The notes beneath the pieces were generated by a model. It saw only the letters and a list, made by a program, of their open reading frames with translations, searched no databases and had not been told where the DNA came from. Below, in pieces: positions 39,359-47,529 of a DNA stretch of 64,000 nucleotides. This DNA is from Bradyrhizobium zhengyangense (GTDB lineage Bacteria; Pseudomonadota; Alphaproteobacteria; Rhizobiales; Xanthobacteraceae), in assembly GCF_022012435.1 (NCBI RefSeq), contig NZ_JAKLUA010000003.1, positions 124,001-188,000 on the forward strand, given 5' to 3'. Position numbers and translations under genes: made by a program. The first letter of the stretch is position 1, and the number at the start of each line of letters is the position of its first letter.

Positions 39359-39486
39359 TGTCGTCCCGGCGAAGGCCGGCACCCATACGGCGGAATCTCT
39401 CGATTGCAGTCGGTATCGGTACCGGGCGACTGGTCTTCCTCAAACTTCTCCGTAGGGCTGTGCGTCCCGGCCTTCGCCGGGACGAC
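39359..39486. repeat. Composite palindromic element, second copy
   Basis: A forward half (TGTCGTCCCGGCGAAGGCC... then CCCATACGGCGGAATCT) and a reversed half ending CGCCGGGACGAC flank about 60 nt. Same design as 28809-28940, with GGC in place of TGC in the stem: compensated changes that keep the hairpin. Lies between the convergent secA and exported-protein genes. Confidence 0.75.
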
Positions 39487-39512
39487 GTTGGGGAGAGAGC
39501 TGGGGCAACCAA

Positions 39513-39866
39513 CTACCAATAAATCCCGTGGCGATGCAGCTCGCGGATCACACGTGCCTCGGTCGATGGCTCGCGGTGCTTCGGCTTGGCGGTTTCGGCA
39601 ATCGGCTGCGAAGCCGTCGCGGCCGGCGCGGTCGCGGTTTGCACTGGTGCGGCCGGTGGCGGCGGAGCCGGTGTCGTGGTCGCCGTCTGCACATTTGCGG
39701 GCGGCGTCGCCGTCGGAGCCTGTGTGGTCTGCGGCGGAGCGGTCGTTGCCGGCTGCTCAGTCGCCTGGTTCGCATTGGTCGCCGCCAGGCTCAGGCTGCG
39801 CGAACCGCCGGCATAAGCTTGGCTCGCCAACAGCGACAGTGTCGCAATGAGGATTAGCTTGCGCAT
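39513..39866 (-). CDS. Small exported Ala/Pro/Thr-rich protein
   Basis: A 117-aa protein. Signal peptide MRKLILIATLSLLASQAYA, then a low-complexity stretch of about 65 residues rich in Ala, Pro, Thr and Gln, then a conserved-looking short tail EPSTEARVIRELHRHGIYW. Family not recognised. The tail resembles a folded C-terminal anchor on a disordered periplasmic spacer. ATG 39866 chosen over 39881 because the signal peptide starts there. Confidence 0.65.
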   Translation of the reverse strand: MRKLILIATLSLLASQAYAGGSRSLSLAATNANQATEQPATTAPPQTTQAPTATPPANVQTATTTPAPPPPAAPVQTATAPAATASQPIAETAKPKHREPSTEARVIRELHRHGIYW

Positions 39867-39999
39867 GGAAACCCCCTTCATTTGGTCAATCCGTCTGACC
39901 TGACTCGCGAGCCTATTAGCGGGCGAGGCGGTGCGTCCCGATCTCGATCAGGGTGGTCCGGCAAGACAGGCGATAGATCAGACTGAACAATTGACTCAA

Positions 40000-40026
40000 C
40001 ATGATCGAACTCCATTGTTGATCATG
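40000..40026. promoter_or_regulatory. CATGATC / GATCATG dyad in the 39867-40160 gap
   Basis: A 7-bp inverted repeat with a 13-nt spacer lies about 135 nt upstream of the exported-protein gene and downstream of the GS-family gene. It may be an operator or a weak terminator. The rest of this ~290-nt gap shows no gene. Confidence 0.3.
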
Positions 40027-40160
40027 AGGGGCAAGGATAGCCCTCGCACTTTTCCAGCGATTTTCGCGGGGGCTGGAAAACGGCTTCGTCGGGGCGCCGA
40101 GTGGTGTCGTCGGAACAGCCGGGATGAAGTCGCCTCACAGGGTCGTGAGGCGGTTCTCCC

Positions 40161-41597
40161 TCAAAACATCTCGAAATATTCGCGATGCTCCCAGTCGGTC
40201 ACTTCGGCCAGGAAGCGGTCAATCTCGGCGTTTTTGATGTGGGTGTAGTAGTCGACGAATTCCGCGCCGAACTTTTCGCGGAAGAACGGATCGTCCTTCA
40301 GCGCCGAGACCGCATCGCGCAAGGACTTCGGCAACAGCGGCGCCTTGGTCTCGTAGGGCGTGTCGGCCGACGGACCGGGATCGAGCCTGCGGTCCACACC
40401 GTCGAGGCCCGCGAGGATCTGCGCTGACATATAGAGATAGGGATTGGCGGCGGGCTCTCCGACGCGGTTTTCCAGCCGCGTGGCGTCGTTGTTCGGGCCG
40501 CCGAGCACGCGGATCATCACGCCCCGATTGTCGCGACCCCAGATCGCGCGGTCAGGCGCCAGCGAATAGGACCGGTAGCGCTTGTAGCCGTTGATCGTCG
40601 GCGTGGTGAACACGGTGGCCGCCCGGGCGTGATCGAGCAGGCCGGCGAGATAGAAACGGCCGAACTCGCTGAGCGGCTGACCGGCCTCCCTGGGCATGAA
40701 CAGGTTCTCGCCGCTCGCGCGCGAGACGATCGATTGATGCAGGTGCCAGCCGCTGGCGAACAGGTTTGGCAGTTTCGGCCGGCACATGAAGGTGGCGTGA
40801 TAGCCATGGCGGCGCGCGATCTGCTTCACGGCAGAGCGAAACAGCACCATGTTGTCGGCGGGCTCCATGCCCTTCTTCGGTGCGAAGGTGAACTCGCACT
40901 GGCTCGGTCCGAACTCGACCTCGACAGAGCGCAACGGCAGCCCGAGGGCGACGATGTCTCGCCGCAAAATCTCCAGCACGGGCTCCATCTGATCGAAGCG
41001 CTGCTCGGTGAGGTATTGATAGCCATGACTGAGCAGGCTGACGGACGGCGGCGTACCCGGCTGGCCCGCGTCTTCCGCACGCATGTGTGGATCATCGAGC
41101 TTGAAGATGTGGAATTCGACCTCGAGTCCCGCGACGAAATCGTGGCCGCTTCTGCCGAGCTCGTCGACGACCTTGCGGTAGAGCCCGCGCGTGGCGAACG
41201 GCACGGGGCGGCCATCCCCAAAATAGAGATCGCACAACACCCAGCCCGTCGTCGGCGCCCACGGCAGCATGCGAAACGTGGTGGGGTCGGCAACCATCAG
41301 CACGTCGGCCGCACCCTCCATCTCCTTCATGCCGAAACCGCCGCCTGATGTGAACACCGGAAACACCGTGCGGTGCGAGGTGTCCTTGGCGAGCATGGTC
41401 GTCGTGATGGAGCAGCCGCTCTCCAGCGAGGCGATCGCCTCAGTGGCGATGATGGTCTTGCCGCGCAAGATGCCGTGCTGGTCCGGGAAGGCAAGGCGGA
41501 TGACCTCGAGGTTCTTGTCCTCGACAATGCGCCGCATGCGCGTCGCGGCGTCCTTCTGCTCATCCGACCACAGCGCATGACGCGCGACGAAAGTCAC
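40161..41597 (-). CDS. Glutamine synthetase family protein (gamma-glutamyl-amine ligase-like)
   Basis: A 478-aa enzyme with the GS fold. Metal ligands are seen as E159/E161 (AGLEVEFHIF) and E226-E235 (VEVEFGPSQCEF), and the HLHQS loop (H285, H287) is present. The N-terminal beta-grasp region is divergent (VIRLAFPDQHGILRGKTI, typical of GS-like enzymes that join glutamate to amines). It lies next to a Rieske oxygenase, suggesting gamma-glutamylation of an amine before oxidation. The usual GlnA adenylylation tyrosine motif is not seen. Substrate unproven. Confidence 0.85.
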   Translation of the reverse strand: MTFVARHALWSDEQKDAATRMRRIVEDKNLEVIRLAFPDQHGILRGKTIIATEAIASLESGCSITTTMLAKDTSHRTVFPVFTSGGGFGMKEMEGAADVLMVADPTTFRMLPWAPTTGWVLCDLYFGDGRPVPFATRGLYRKVVDELGRSGHDFVAGLEVEFHIFKLDDPHMRAEDAGQPGTPPSVSLLSHGYQYLTEQRFDQMEPVLEILRRDIVALGLPLRSVEVEFGPSQCEFTFAPKKGMEPADNMVLFRSAVKQIARRHGYHATFMCRPKLPNLFASGWHLHQSIVSRASGENLFMPREAGQPLSEFGRFYLAGLLDHARAATVFTTPTINGYKRYRSYSLAPDRAIWGRDNRGVMIRVLGGPNNDATRLENRVGEPAANPYLYMSAQILAGLDGVDRRLDPGPSADTPYETKAPLLPKSLRDAVSALKDDPFFREKFGAEFVDYYTHIKNAEIDRFLAEVTDWEHREYFEMF

Positions 41598-41619
41598 TTT
41601 GGTTACTCCTTGCTACCCT

Positions 41620-41700
41620 GTCATTCCAGGGGCTCGCGAAGCGAGAACCCGGAATCTCGAGGTTCCGGGTTCGATGCTATTGCATCGCCCCGGAACGACG
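41620..41700. repeat. Palindromic intergenic repeat between GS-like and Rieske genes
   Basis: Contains CTCGCGAAGCGAG and GGTTCCGGG ... CCCCGGAACG around CGATGC-TATT-GCATCG. Same family as 33365-33400. It could separate expression of the two genes. Confidence 0.65.
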
Positions 41701-41711
41701 GTGCCCTAAAT

Positions 41712-43067
41712 TCACTCCGCCGCCGTCAGCCGATGCACATTGTCCGCGATGTCCTTTGGCACAGGCGCGGTCCACGGCGCGCCGCGGCGGCGCCTGACGT
41801 CGACTTCCATCCAGTAAGTCTCCCACCCGCGGGTCGGCCCGATGCCGTCCATCGTGGCCGGCCCTTGGATGCTGCGCGCATTGGCCTCATCCAGGAACAG
41901 CATCGGCTTCTCGCCGCCTGAAACCTTTTCGATCTCCTGCCGCAGCAGGCGGCGATATTGCACGATCGCTTTGTCGCTCGTGCCGAGATGCTCCTTGGTG
42001 CGGTCCTGGATCGCGCCCATCGATTCCACCGCCCACTGGTCGTGAACGTTGATGTCAGTGCCCATCCCCGTATAGGTCGCGGTCTGCTGCTCGTGCGGGT
42101 CGAAGCCGTAATCGTTGCTGTGGTTCTTGCGCGAGACGTAGTCGGGCAGCTCATAGAGCTCGAGCCGCTGGTCGCGCATCTTCTGTTTGTCGACCGGGTT
42201 CGTATAGCTGGTGAAGATCGCGTACCAGTAGCAGTTCTCGTCATCGACCGGCACGTGCCACTGCGTGATCGTCATCTCCGTGCTCATAGGTATGACGAAG
42301 CCGTGCGGGAACAGCTGGTTGGTGACGCGCACATGCGTGCGCTCCTCGTCGATCTCACGCAGGGCGATCAGGCGCAGGCCATATTCGGTGTGCTCGACAT
42401 TGATGATCGGGCGATCGTATTCGCGCAGGATTTTCGTCATCGGCATGTCCGAGCCGGCCGAAGCGCCGCGGAATTGCTTGCCGTAGGCCGTCGAGGTGTC
42501 CTCGTCCTCGAAGAAGCGATGCAGATAGGAGGCGTGCGCGGGATCGATGCCGACCTCGAGCGCCTGCAACCAGTTGCAGGCCATGTGACCTTTGAAAGCA
42601 AAGGTGTGCGTGCCGGGCGCGACGAAGCAATCGATCTCCGGAAAGGCCGGCGGCTCGCCTTCACCGAGATAGGCCCAGAGGATGCCGCTCTTCTCCACCA
42701 CGGGATAAGAGCGTTGGCGGATATTCTGGCAGAGCTTTGAATCCTTCGGCTCGGCCGGCGTCTCGATGCACTGGCCTGATGCGTCGAACAGCCAGCCGTG
42801 GAAGGCGCAGCGCAGCCCGCCATGCTCGAGTCGCCCGAAGGCGAGGTCGGCGCCGCGATGCGCGCAGTGACGGTCGATCAGGCCGTAGCGCCCGGTTTCA
42901 TCGCGAAACAGCACCAGGTTCTCGCCGAGCAGTTTGACGGGACGAATCGGCCGCGCGCCTTCGAGCTCATCGACCAGCGCCGCCGGCTGCCAGTAGCTCC
43001 GCATCAGCTTGCCGCAAGGGTCTTTCGGCCCGGTGCGGGTGATCAGGTCGTTCTGCTCCTGGCTCAT
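41712..43067 (-). CDS. Rieske non-haem iron oxygenase, alpha subunit
   Basis: A 451-aa aromatic-ring-hydroxylating oxygenase-type protein (phthalate-dioxygenase-like). Rieske [2Fe-2S] ligands are C68, H70, C87 and H90. The mononuclear iron motif is D-P-A-H-ASYL-H in EVGIDPAHASYLHRF. A long C-terminal catalytic domain follows. No beta subunit, ferredoxin or reductase gene is adjacent, so electrons must come from elsewhere. Either of two adjacent ATGs can start it. Divergent from the IclR regulator. Confidence 0.9.
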   Translation of the reverse strand: MSQEQNDLITRTGPKDPCGKLMRSYWQPAALVDELEGARPIRPVKLLGENLVLFRDETGRYGLIDRHCAHRGADLAFGRLEHGGLRCAFHGWLFDASGQCIETPAEPKDSKLCQNIRQRSYPVVEKSGILWAYLGEGEPPAFPEIDCFVAPGTHTFAFKGHMACNWLQALEVGIDPAHASYLHRFFEDEDTSTAYGKQFRGASAGSDMPMTKILREYDRPIINVEHTEYGLRLIALREIDEERTHVRVTNQLFPHGFVIPMSTEMTITQWHVPVDDENCYWYAIFTSYTNPVDKQKMRDQRLELYELPDYVSRKNHSNDYGFDPHEQQTATYTGMGTDINVHDQWAVESMGAIQDRTKEHLGTSDKAIVQYRRLLRQEIEKVSGGEKPMLFLDEANARSIQGPATMDGIGPTRGWETYWMEVDVRRRRGAPWTAPVPKDIADNVHRLTAAE

Positions 43068-43103
43068 CATGGCGGTCGCGTCCTTTTGCGGGAGGGGCGT
43101 TTT

Positions 43104-43131
43104 GTTCGCCTATTGAACGAATGGGCGAATT
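43104..43131. promoter_or_regulatory. Putative IclR operator between Rieske gene and regulator
   Basis: TTCGCC-N13-GGCGAA with an inner GTTC...GAAC dyad lies in the 117-nt divergent region. Palindromes of this size are typical of IclR-family sites; the neighbouring IclR protein is the natural candidate. Confidence 0.55.
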
Positions 43132-43184
43132 ATGACATGCCTTGAACCGGCAGCAAGCACTATTTTGCAGATGAGCCGGACCCG

Positions 43185-43970
43185 ATGCCCAAGCTGAAAC
43201 GGAGCGACACCGACGAGCGCGCGACGGATTTCGTTGAAGCCCTCGATCGCGGCCTGCGTCTCTTGCAGTGCTTTGGCACCAATGCCGGTCCGATGACGCT
43301 GAGCGATCTCGCCCGGGCTGCCGAGCTGCCGCGCGCCACCGCGCGGCGCATGCTGTTCACGCTTCAGCGCGGCGGCTTTGTCAGCGGCGATGGAAAGCTG
43401 TTCTCGCTGACGCCACATGTGCTGACGCTGGCAGCGTCCTACTTGCGCTCCAATCAGCTGGTCGCGGTGCTGCAACCGGTGCTCGATCGCGTTGCGACCG
43501 CAGCCAACGAGATCTCCTCGCTCGCAGTGCTCGATGGCGACGACGTCGTGTTCATTGCTCGCAGCAGCCCAGCGCGGATGTTCTCCGGCGGCTTGGAGAT
43601 CGGCTACCGCCTGCCGGCGTTCTGCACCTCGGTCGGCCGCGCCATGCTGGGCCAGATCGACGACGCAGATCTGCTAGTGCGCCTCAAGGCGATGAAGCGC
43701 GAAGCGCTGACGCCGCAAACGGTCACTGATCCCAAGGCGCTGCGCGAGCGCATCGCCGCCGACCGCGCGCAGGGCTATTCGCTGGTCGACCGCGAGGCCG
43801 AGCCGCATTTTCGCTCGATCTCGGTGCCCGTGCGCCGTTACGACGGTGTGATCGTTGCGGCCATCAACATGGGCGCCCATGTCGACCGCGTGCCGGCGCA
43901 GGAATTGATCGACCGCTTCCTGCCGCTGCTGCGCGAGGGCGCGGAATCGGTGCGCTCGCGATTGCTTTAG
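43185..43970 (+). CDS. IclR-family transcriptional regulator (PcaR/PobR-like)
   Basis: A 261-aa regulator. N-terminal winged helix at about 15-78 (ALDRGLRLLQCFGTNAGPMTLSDLARAAELPRATARRMLFTLQRGGFV) and an effector domain from about 90 (VATAANEISSLAVLDGDDVVFIARSS, GYRLPAFCTSVGRAML, FRSISVPVRRYDGVIVAAINMGAHVDRV). It most resembles regulators of aromatic catabolism. It is divergent from the Rieske oxygenase and probably controls it and the GS-like gene. Confidence 0.92.
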   Translation: MPKLKRSDTDERATDFVEALDRGLRLLQCFGTNAGPMTLSDLARAAELPRATARRMLFTLQRGGFVSGDGKLFSLTPHVLTLAASYLRSNQLVAVLQPVLDRVATAANEISSLAVLDGDDVVFIARSSPARMFSGGLEIGYRLPAFCTSVGRAMLGQIDDADLLVRLKAMKREALTPQTVTDPKALRERIAADRAQGYSLVDREAEPHFRSISVPVRRYDGVIVAAINMGAHVDRVPAQELIDRFLPLLREGAESVRSRLL

Positions 43971-44039
43971 TTGACGGCAATCCACCCACCGTCCGGTGTC
44001 TGTGCTATGATGCGCCCATCCAAGACCAGGGAGCACGCC

Positions 44040-44372
44040 ATGCAACACACCATGGTTCCCAGTGATCGCGTGCAGCACGTCGCCGTCTACGGCTGCGACG
44101 GCACCAGGCTCGGCACGATCGAGCGGTTGATGCTCGACAAGGTGAGCGGAACGGTCGCCTACGCCGTGATCAAGACCGGCGGCCTGCTCGGGACGCATCA
44201 CCATTACCCGGTGCAATGGAGCGCACTTAAATACGATCCGGGCCGTCAGGCCTTCCAGGTCGAGCTGACGCCGGAGCAATTGAGCAGCGGCCCCTGCGAG
44301 TTCGATGGCGAGGAGTTCGACTGGGGCGACCGCTCGCGGTCCTACCAGCATCCGAACTACTGGTCGATCTAG
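44040..44372 (+). CDS. PRC-barrel domain protein
   Basis: A 110-aa protein built around a PRC barrel (VQHVAVYGCDGTRLGTIERLMLDKVSGTVAYAVIKTGGLLG ... HHHYPVQWSALKYD). GGGAG six nt before the ATG fixes the start. Small PRC-barrel proteins of this kind are common in rhizobia, often linked to stress; the actual role is unknown. It follows the IclR gene but is separated by about 70 nt. Confidence 0.85.
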   Translation: MQHTMVPSDRVQHVAVYGCDGTRLGTIERLMLDKVSGTVAYAVIKTGGLLGTHHHYPVQWSALKYDPGRQAFQVELTPEQLSSGPCEFDGEEFDWGDRSRSYQHPNYWSI

Positions 44373-44408
44373 CCGCGTCCGAAGTAAGGCTTCGCCCGGT
44401 GAGCGGCC

Positions 44409-44804
44409 TCACGTCCGGTTGCGCATCCAGTCGGCGAGGCCCGATATCGCGCGATCGAGGTCCTGCCGCGCAGCGGCGTCAGTGACGGTCTCCTCCATCG
44501 CACCGCGCATGCAGAGCAGCCACGCGTCGCGCTCGGCGTCGCCAATGGCAAAGCCAATGTGGCGCTGGCGGAGCCGCGGATGGCCCTTCTCAGGAGTATA
44601 GAGTTTGGGACCGCCGGTCCATTCGGTGAGATAGCGCTTCAGCACGTCCCTGATCAGCCCGAGATCGTCCGCATGCATCGCGCGGATGATTGTCGCCTCC
44701 GGCAGCGTATCCATGCGGTCGTAGAAGCGGTCGACCAGCCGGTCGATCGTGGCACTGCCACCGATGCGCTCGAACATGGAGGTGGTGACGTCGCTGTCAG
44801 TCAT
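44409..44804 (-). CDS. Group II truncated haemoglobin
   Basis: A 131-aa 2-over-2 globin of the TrHbO group. Features: FERIGGSATIDRLVDRFYDRMDTLPEATIIRAMH, the E-helix YLTEWTGGPKLYTPEKGHPRLRQRHIGF with the proximal His in GHPRLRQRH, and the late Trp in ERDAWLLCMRGAM. It binds oxygen at haem. The start is 2 nt after the boxR stop, so both are likely translated from one message. That links oxygen binding to the aerobic, oxygen-consuming box pathway. Confidence 0.9.
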   Translation of the reverse strand: MTDSDVTTSMFERIGGSATIDRLVDRFYDRMDTLPEATIIRAMHADDLGLIRDVLKRYLTEWTGGPKLYTPEKGHPRLRQRHIGFAIGDAERDAWLLCMRGAMEETVTDAAARQDLDRAISGLADWMRNRT

Positions 44805-44806
44805 CG

Positions 44807-45715
44807 CTACAGCGCCACGCTGCGCAGCCCAAAGCTGCGCGCTTCGTTCTGCAGCACCGGCCGTACCGCATCGATCAGACGTGCGGCTGCCGCATCGACC
44901 GACAATCCCGCCGTATCCACCACCGCCGTCGCGCGCGCATAGAGCGGCTCGCGGCTGAGCAGGATGTTGCGCAGTTCGGCCATCGCGGAGCGGTCGTCCG
45001 CCATCGGGCGCAGATCGCCTTGGCGGCGCACGCGGGCCATGTGCTCTTCCGGCTCGGCCTTCAGCCAGATCGTGTAGAACGACGTCAGGATCTGGTCGAA
45101 GGTCAGCGGCTCGGAGACAATGCCGCCGCCGGTCGCCAGCACCATCAGCTCGTTGCGGGCAAGCAGCTGCTGCAAGGCTGCTTGCTCCATGCGGCGAAAG
45201 CCTTCCTGGCCGTACAGCGCAATGATCTCGGCGACCGAGAGGCCGTTCTGCTGCTCGACCTCCTTGTTGAGCTCGACAAAGCTCCAGCCGATTTTCCTCG
45301 CCAGCATCCGCCCGAGCGTCGATTTGCCGGCCCCGCGCAGGCCAATCAGCGCGATGCCGCAGAACGGCGCGCGTCGCGGCGCAGTTGCGCTGCCCCCAGT
45401 GAGCAGATCTTTTGCTTGCGCAATCTGCGCCGGCGTCGCCTTGCGCAGGAGGTCGCGAAACATCTGCCAGTCCGGCGTCGGATCGGCCGAGGGCAGCAGG
45501 TCTTCGAGATGGGCGCCCATCGCATCGGAGACGCGTCGCAAGAGCACGATAGAGACATTGCCCTTGCCGCTCTCGAGCTGCGCGATGTAGCGCTCCGAAA
45601 TTCCTGATACCTTGGCGAGCACTTTTCGCGACATGCCGCGCAGCGCGCGCATGGTGCGCACGCGCTGGCCGAGTTGTTCGAGAAAGCGGGATTCGGCGTC
45701 GGGACTGTCGGTCAT
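44807..45715 (-). CDS. boxR: BoxR/BzdR-type regulator (HTH fused to shikimate-kinase-like domain)
   Basis: Transcriptional repressor of aerobic benzoate degradation. 302 aa. Residues 17-72 form an XRE-type helix-turn-helix (LRGMSRKVLAKVSGISERYIAQLESGKGNVS). A linker is followed by a shikimate-kinase-like domain (about 118-290) with P-loop GLRGAGKST (125-133) and ATGGGIV. The catalytic Asp pair of true shikimate kinases is replaced (FVELNKEVE), so it should sense benzoyl-CoA rather than phosphorylate shikimate. Divergent from the benzoate-CoA ligase. Confidence 0.92.
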   Translation of the reverse strand: MTDSPDAESRFLEQLGQRVRTMRALRGMSRKVLAKVSGISERYIAQLESGKGNVSIVLLRRVSDAMGAHLEDLLPSADPTPDWQMFRDLLRKATPAQIAQAKDLLTGGSATAPRRAPFCGIALIGLRGAGKSTLGRMLARKIGWSFVELNKEVEQQNGLSVAEIIALYGQEGFRRMEQAALQQLLARNELMVLATGGGIVSEPLTFDQILTSFYTIWLKAEPEEHMARVRRQGDLRPMADDRSAMAELRNILLSREPLYARATAVVDTAGLSVDAAAARLIDAVRPVLQNEARSFGLRSVAL

Positions 45716-45766
45716 GGGGCTTCTTTACAGGAGGTCCTGCGGCGCGCTTTAATGAAACATAGTGCC

Positions 45767-45817
45767 TGCTGCCATTGACAGCAAGCCGTCACAGTGTCTT
45801 TCTATGAATTATAATTC
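45767..45817. promoter_or_regulatory. Dyads in the boxR / benzoate-CoA ligase divergent promoter
   Basis: TGCTG-N7-CAGCA (45767-45783) and the perfect palindrome GAATTATAATTC (45806-45817) lie in the 122-nt divergent region. No TGCA-N6-TGCA site is seen here, unlike upstream of boxC. The second dyad overlaps the likely ligase promoter. Confidence 0.4.
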
Positions 45818-45837
45818 TAAATTCGGGGGAGACGACC

Positions 45838-47379
45838 GTGAGCGAGGGATCCTACAACGCGGTGACCTGGCTGCTCGACCGTAACGTCGAGGAAGGCAGG
45901 GGAGGCAAGCTCGCCTTCGACGACACCGTCTCGCGGCTCACCTATGGCGAGCTCCAGCAACAGACCTGTCGCACTGCCAACATGCTACGCCGGCTCGGCG
46001 TCCGCCGCGAGGAGCGCGTCGCGATGATCATGTTGGATACGGTCGATTTCCCGATCGTGTTCCTGGGCGCGATCCGCGCCGGCATCGTGCCGGTGCCGCT
46101 CAACACGCTGCTGACCGCGGATCAATACGCCTACATCCTCGCCGACTGCCGCGCGCGCGTGCTGTTCGTCTCCGAAGCGCTCTATCCCGTCATCAAGGAC
46201 GTCGTCGGCCGCATGCCTGATCTCGAGCATGTCGTGGTCTCCGGCGCCAAGCAGAACGGCCACAAGCAACTCGCAGAAGAGATCGCAGGCGAGAGCGATC
46301 AGTTTGCCACCGCTGCAACGCATCCGGACGAGCCCGCGTTCTGGCTCTATTCGTCCGGCTCGACCGGCATGCCAAAGGGCGTGCGCCACATCCATTCGAA
46401 CCTGCAGGCGACCGCAGACACCTACGCCAAGCAGGTGCTCGGCATCCGCGAGAGCGACGTTTGCCTGTCGGCGGCAAAACTGTTCTTCGCCTATGGCCTC
46501 GGCAATGCGCTGACGTTCCCGATGTCTGTTGGCGCCAGCGTGATCCTCAACAGCGAGCGTCCAACGCCGGCGCGCATGTTCGACCTGATGAACAGGTTCA
46601 ACCCGTCGATCTTCTACGGTGTGCCGACCTTGTTTGCGGCCATGCTCAACGACGAGACGATGAAGAGCGAGCGCGGCAGCAAGGCTCTGCGCATCTGCAC
46701 CTCCGCCGGCGAGGCGCTTCCCGAGTCCGTCGGCAACAGCTGGAAATCGCGCTTCGGCGTCGACATTCTCGATGGCGTCGGCTCGACTGAGCTGTTGCAC
46801 ATCTTCCTCTCGAACGCGCCCGGCGACATCAAATACGGCTCATCAGGCAAGCCGGTGCCGGGCTATGCAGTGCGGCTCGTCAACGAGTCTGGACAGGACG
46901 TTGCCGACGGCGAGGTCGGCGAGCTCCTGGTCGATGCGCCCTCCGCCGGCGAGGGCTACTGGAATCAGCGTCACAAGAGCCGGCGCACGTTTGAAGGCCC
47001 CTGGACCCGCACCGGCGACAAATATGTCCGCGACGCCGAGGGCCGCTACACCTTCTGCGGCCGCGCCGACGACATGTTCAAGGTCTCCGGCATCTGGGTC
47101 TCGCCGTTCGAGGTCGAGAGCGCGCTGATCACGCATCCCGCGGTGCTGGAAGCCGCCGTCGTGCCCGAAGCCGATCCGGAAGGCCTTTTGAAGCCGAAAG
47201 CGTTCGTCGTGCTGCGCCCGGGCGCAAAGACGACGGATTTGCAGGAGATGCTGAAGGAGCACGTCAAGCAGAAGATCGGCCCGTGGAAATATCCGCGCTG
47301 GATCGACGTGGTGGATTCGCTGCCGAAGACCGCGACGGGCAAGATCCAGCGGTTCAAGCTGCGGGAAGGCACGAATTGA
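45838..47379 (+). CDS. Benzoate-CoA ligase
   Basis: Activates benzoate to benzoyl-CoA with ATP, the entry step of the box pathway. 513 aa, ANL superfamily. P-loop-like motif LYSSGSTGMPKGV, the adenylate motif DGVGSTELLHIF, the hinge TGDKYVRDAEGRYTFCGRADDMFKVSGIWVSPFEVE and the catalytic Lys in PKTATGKIQRFKL. The conserved AAKLFFAYGLGN segment is typical of benzoate ligases (BclA/BadA). GTG start with GGGGGAG six nt upstream. Divergent from boxR. Confidence 0.93.
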   Translation: MSEGSYNAVTWLLDRNVEEGRGGKLAFDDTVSRLTYGELQQQTCRTANMLRRLGVRREERVAMIMLDTVDFPIVFLGAIRAGIVPVPLNTLLTADQYAYILADCRARVLFVSEALYPVIKDVVGRMPDLEHVVVSGAKQNGHKQLAEEIAGESDQFATAATHPDEPAFWLYSSGSTGMPKGVRHIHSNLQATADTYAKQVLGIRESDVCLSAAKLFFAYGLGNALTFPMSVGASVILNSERPTPARMFDLMNRFNPSIFYGVPTLFAAMLNDETMKSERGSKALRICTSAGEALPESVGNSWKSRFGVDILDGVGSTELLHIFLSNAPGDIKYGSSGKPVPGYAVRLVNESGQDVADGEVGELLVDAPSAGEGYWNQRHKSRRTFEGPWTRTGDKYVRDAEGRYTFCGRADDMFKVSGIWVSPFEVESALITHPAVLEAAVVPEADPEGLLKPKAFVVLRPGAKTTDLQEMLKEHVKQKIGPWKYPRWIDVVDSLPKTATGKIQRFKLREGTN

Positions 47380-47387
47380 GCAGTTAC

Positions 47388-47510
47388 GTCATTCCGGGGC
47401 GCGCGAAGCGCGAACTACGGTGCGCACTTGCGCACCTGAGAATCTCGAGCGATGAACTGCAATCTCCAGATTCCGGATCAACTCGTTTTGCGAGTTGTCC
47501 GGAATGACGG
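47388..47510. repeat. Palindromic intergenic repeat inside the box cluster
   Basis: Outer arms GTCATTCCGG and CCGGAATGAC enclose inner dyads such as GCGCGAAGCGC, GGTGCGCACTTGCGCACC and CAACTCGTTTTGCGAGTTG. It separates the ligase from the hydrolase gene. Confidence 0.75.
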
Positions 47511-47529
47511 GAGTGAATGGATACAGGGC

